Source: Salinibacterium sp. (GTDB lineage: Bacteria > Actinomycetota > Actinomycetes > Actinomycetales > Microbacteriaceae). Taken from it: DNA of 5,515 nt. The DNA is taken from positions 1 through 5,515 of the forward strand of contig SCSV01000166.1 of the NCBI GenBank assembly GCA_004297555.1. Direction: 5' to 3'. Both the position numbers and the translations under genes were made by a program. Under the pieces are notes generated by a model. It did not search any database. It was given only the letters and a program-made list of their open reading frames with translations, and had not been told where the DNA came from. Below are positions 5,320-5,515 of this stretch, in pieces. Position 1 is the stretch's first letter. Each line of letters begins with the position of its first letter.

Positions 5320-5515
5320 ATGCCCAACTTCAATAAGCCTGCCGCTGGTCGCGACCAAAAGAAGAGCTACAAGCCCGCGGGCGCACCCAAAGCGGGGTCG
5401 CGCAGCGAAGGCCACCGCGGCTACCGACCCGACGTGCCCTCGGCCGCTCCGAAAAAGCGCTGGACCTCGGATGACCGTGCCGCTCGCTCCGGCGACGCCC
5501 CGCGCGGCGCCGGAG
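5320..5515 (+). CDS. N-terminus of a basic low-complexity protein, possibly a DEAD-box RNA helicase (cut by window end)
   Basis: An ATG opens a frame that stays open to the window edge, giving 65 residues. The visible part begins MPNFNKPAAGRDQKKSYKPA and is rich in Lys, Arg, Gly, Pro and Ala, with the segment PKKRWTSDDRAARSGDAPRG (44-63). No folded domain, signal peptide or membrane segment is visible, so this is a disordered, probably RNA-binding extension. Similar basic extensions with a KKRW-type patch occur on DEAD/DEAH-box RNA helicases of Microbacteriaceae. That resemblance is from memory, and no helicase motif falls inside the window. Other RNA-associated proteins, such as a pseudouridine synthase, are possible. 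Codon use matches the neighbouring genes. The long structured leader in front would suit an RNA-metabolism gene under post-transcriptional control. Confidence 0.7.
   Translation, partial: MPNFNKPAAGRDQKKSYKPAGAPKAGSRSEGHRGYRPDVPSAAPKKRWTSDDRAARSGDAPRGAG

Noticed and set aside
5131..5415. Minus-strand open frame of 94 residues across the leader and the start of the 3' gene
   Set aside because: It overlaps the better-supported plus-strand gene from 5320, resembles no family I know, and has no clear ribosome site; treated as a shadow frame.
1..5515. CRISPR array, insertion sequence, prophage or toxin-antitoxin genes
   Set aside because: No direct-repeat array, transposase, integrase or attachment site is seen on either strand. 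The genes look like ordinary chromosomal genes with uniform codon use.

Overview
This window looks like chromosomal DNA from a high-GC Gram-positive actinobacterium. Codons end mostly in G or C, GTG starts are frequent, and the TipA-type MerR regulator and Gram-positive-type RND pump fit that group. The N-terminus of the last gene suggests Microbacteriaceae, but this is family resemblance rather than proof.

Layout: positions 983 to 1 (minus strand) hold the first 327 residues of a KimA/KUP-like APC-superfamily permease, probably a potassium importer, cut by the window edge. Positions 984-1197 are a divergent intergenic region with unusual structure: a perfect 7-3-7 palindrome (1014-1030), a long imperfect hairpin (1055-1131) that contains a possible tri-cysteine micro-ORF (1069-1146), and a MerR-style promoter with a 19-bp spacer wrapped round a second perfect palindrome (1143-1173). 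On the plus strand follow a 252-residue TipA-type MerR regulator (1198-1956) and, 56 bases later, a 1022-residue RND efflux transporter (2013-5081). The transporter has a poor Shine-Dalgarno context but a GATAAT box placed to give a leaderless mRNA. Positions 5082-5319 contain no gene. They hold a candidate promoter and a run of hairpins, read here as the structured 5' leader, possibly with a terminator, of the last gene. That gene (from 5320, cut by the window end) begins with a basic, low-complexity N-terminus like those on actinobacterial DEAD-box RNA helicases.

How the parts may work together: the regulator and pump form a compact drug-sensing and efflux unit. The TipAS-type domain would bind a compound, MerR would distort its long-spacer promoter, and the pump would export the compound across the single membrane. 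No adaptor or outer-membrane partner is encoded here, as expected for Gram-positive SwrC/YerP-like RND pumps. The permease and the 3' gene appear to be unrelated neighbours.

No clearly new system is proven by the sequence. The most unusual parts are the 984-1197 intergenic region and the structured leader at 5119-5319.
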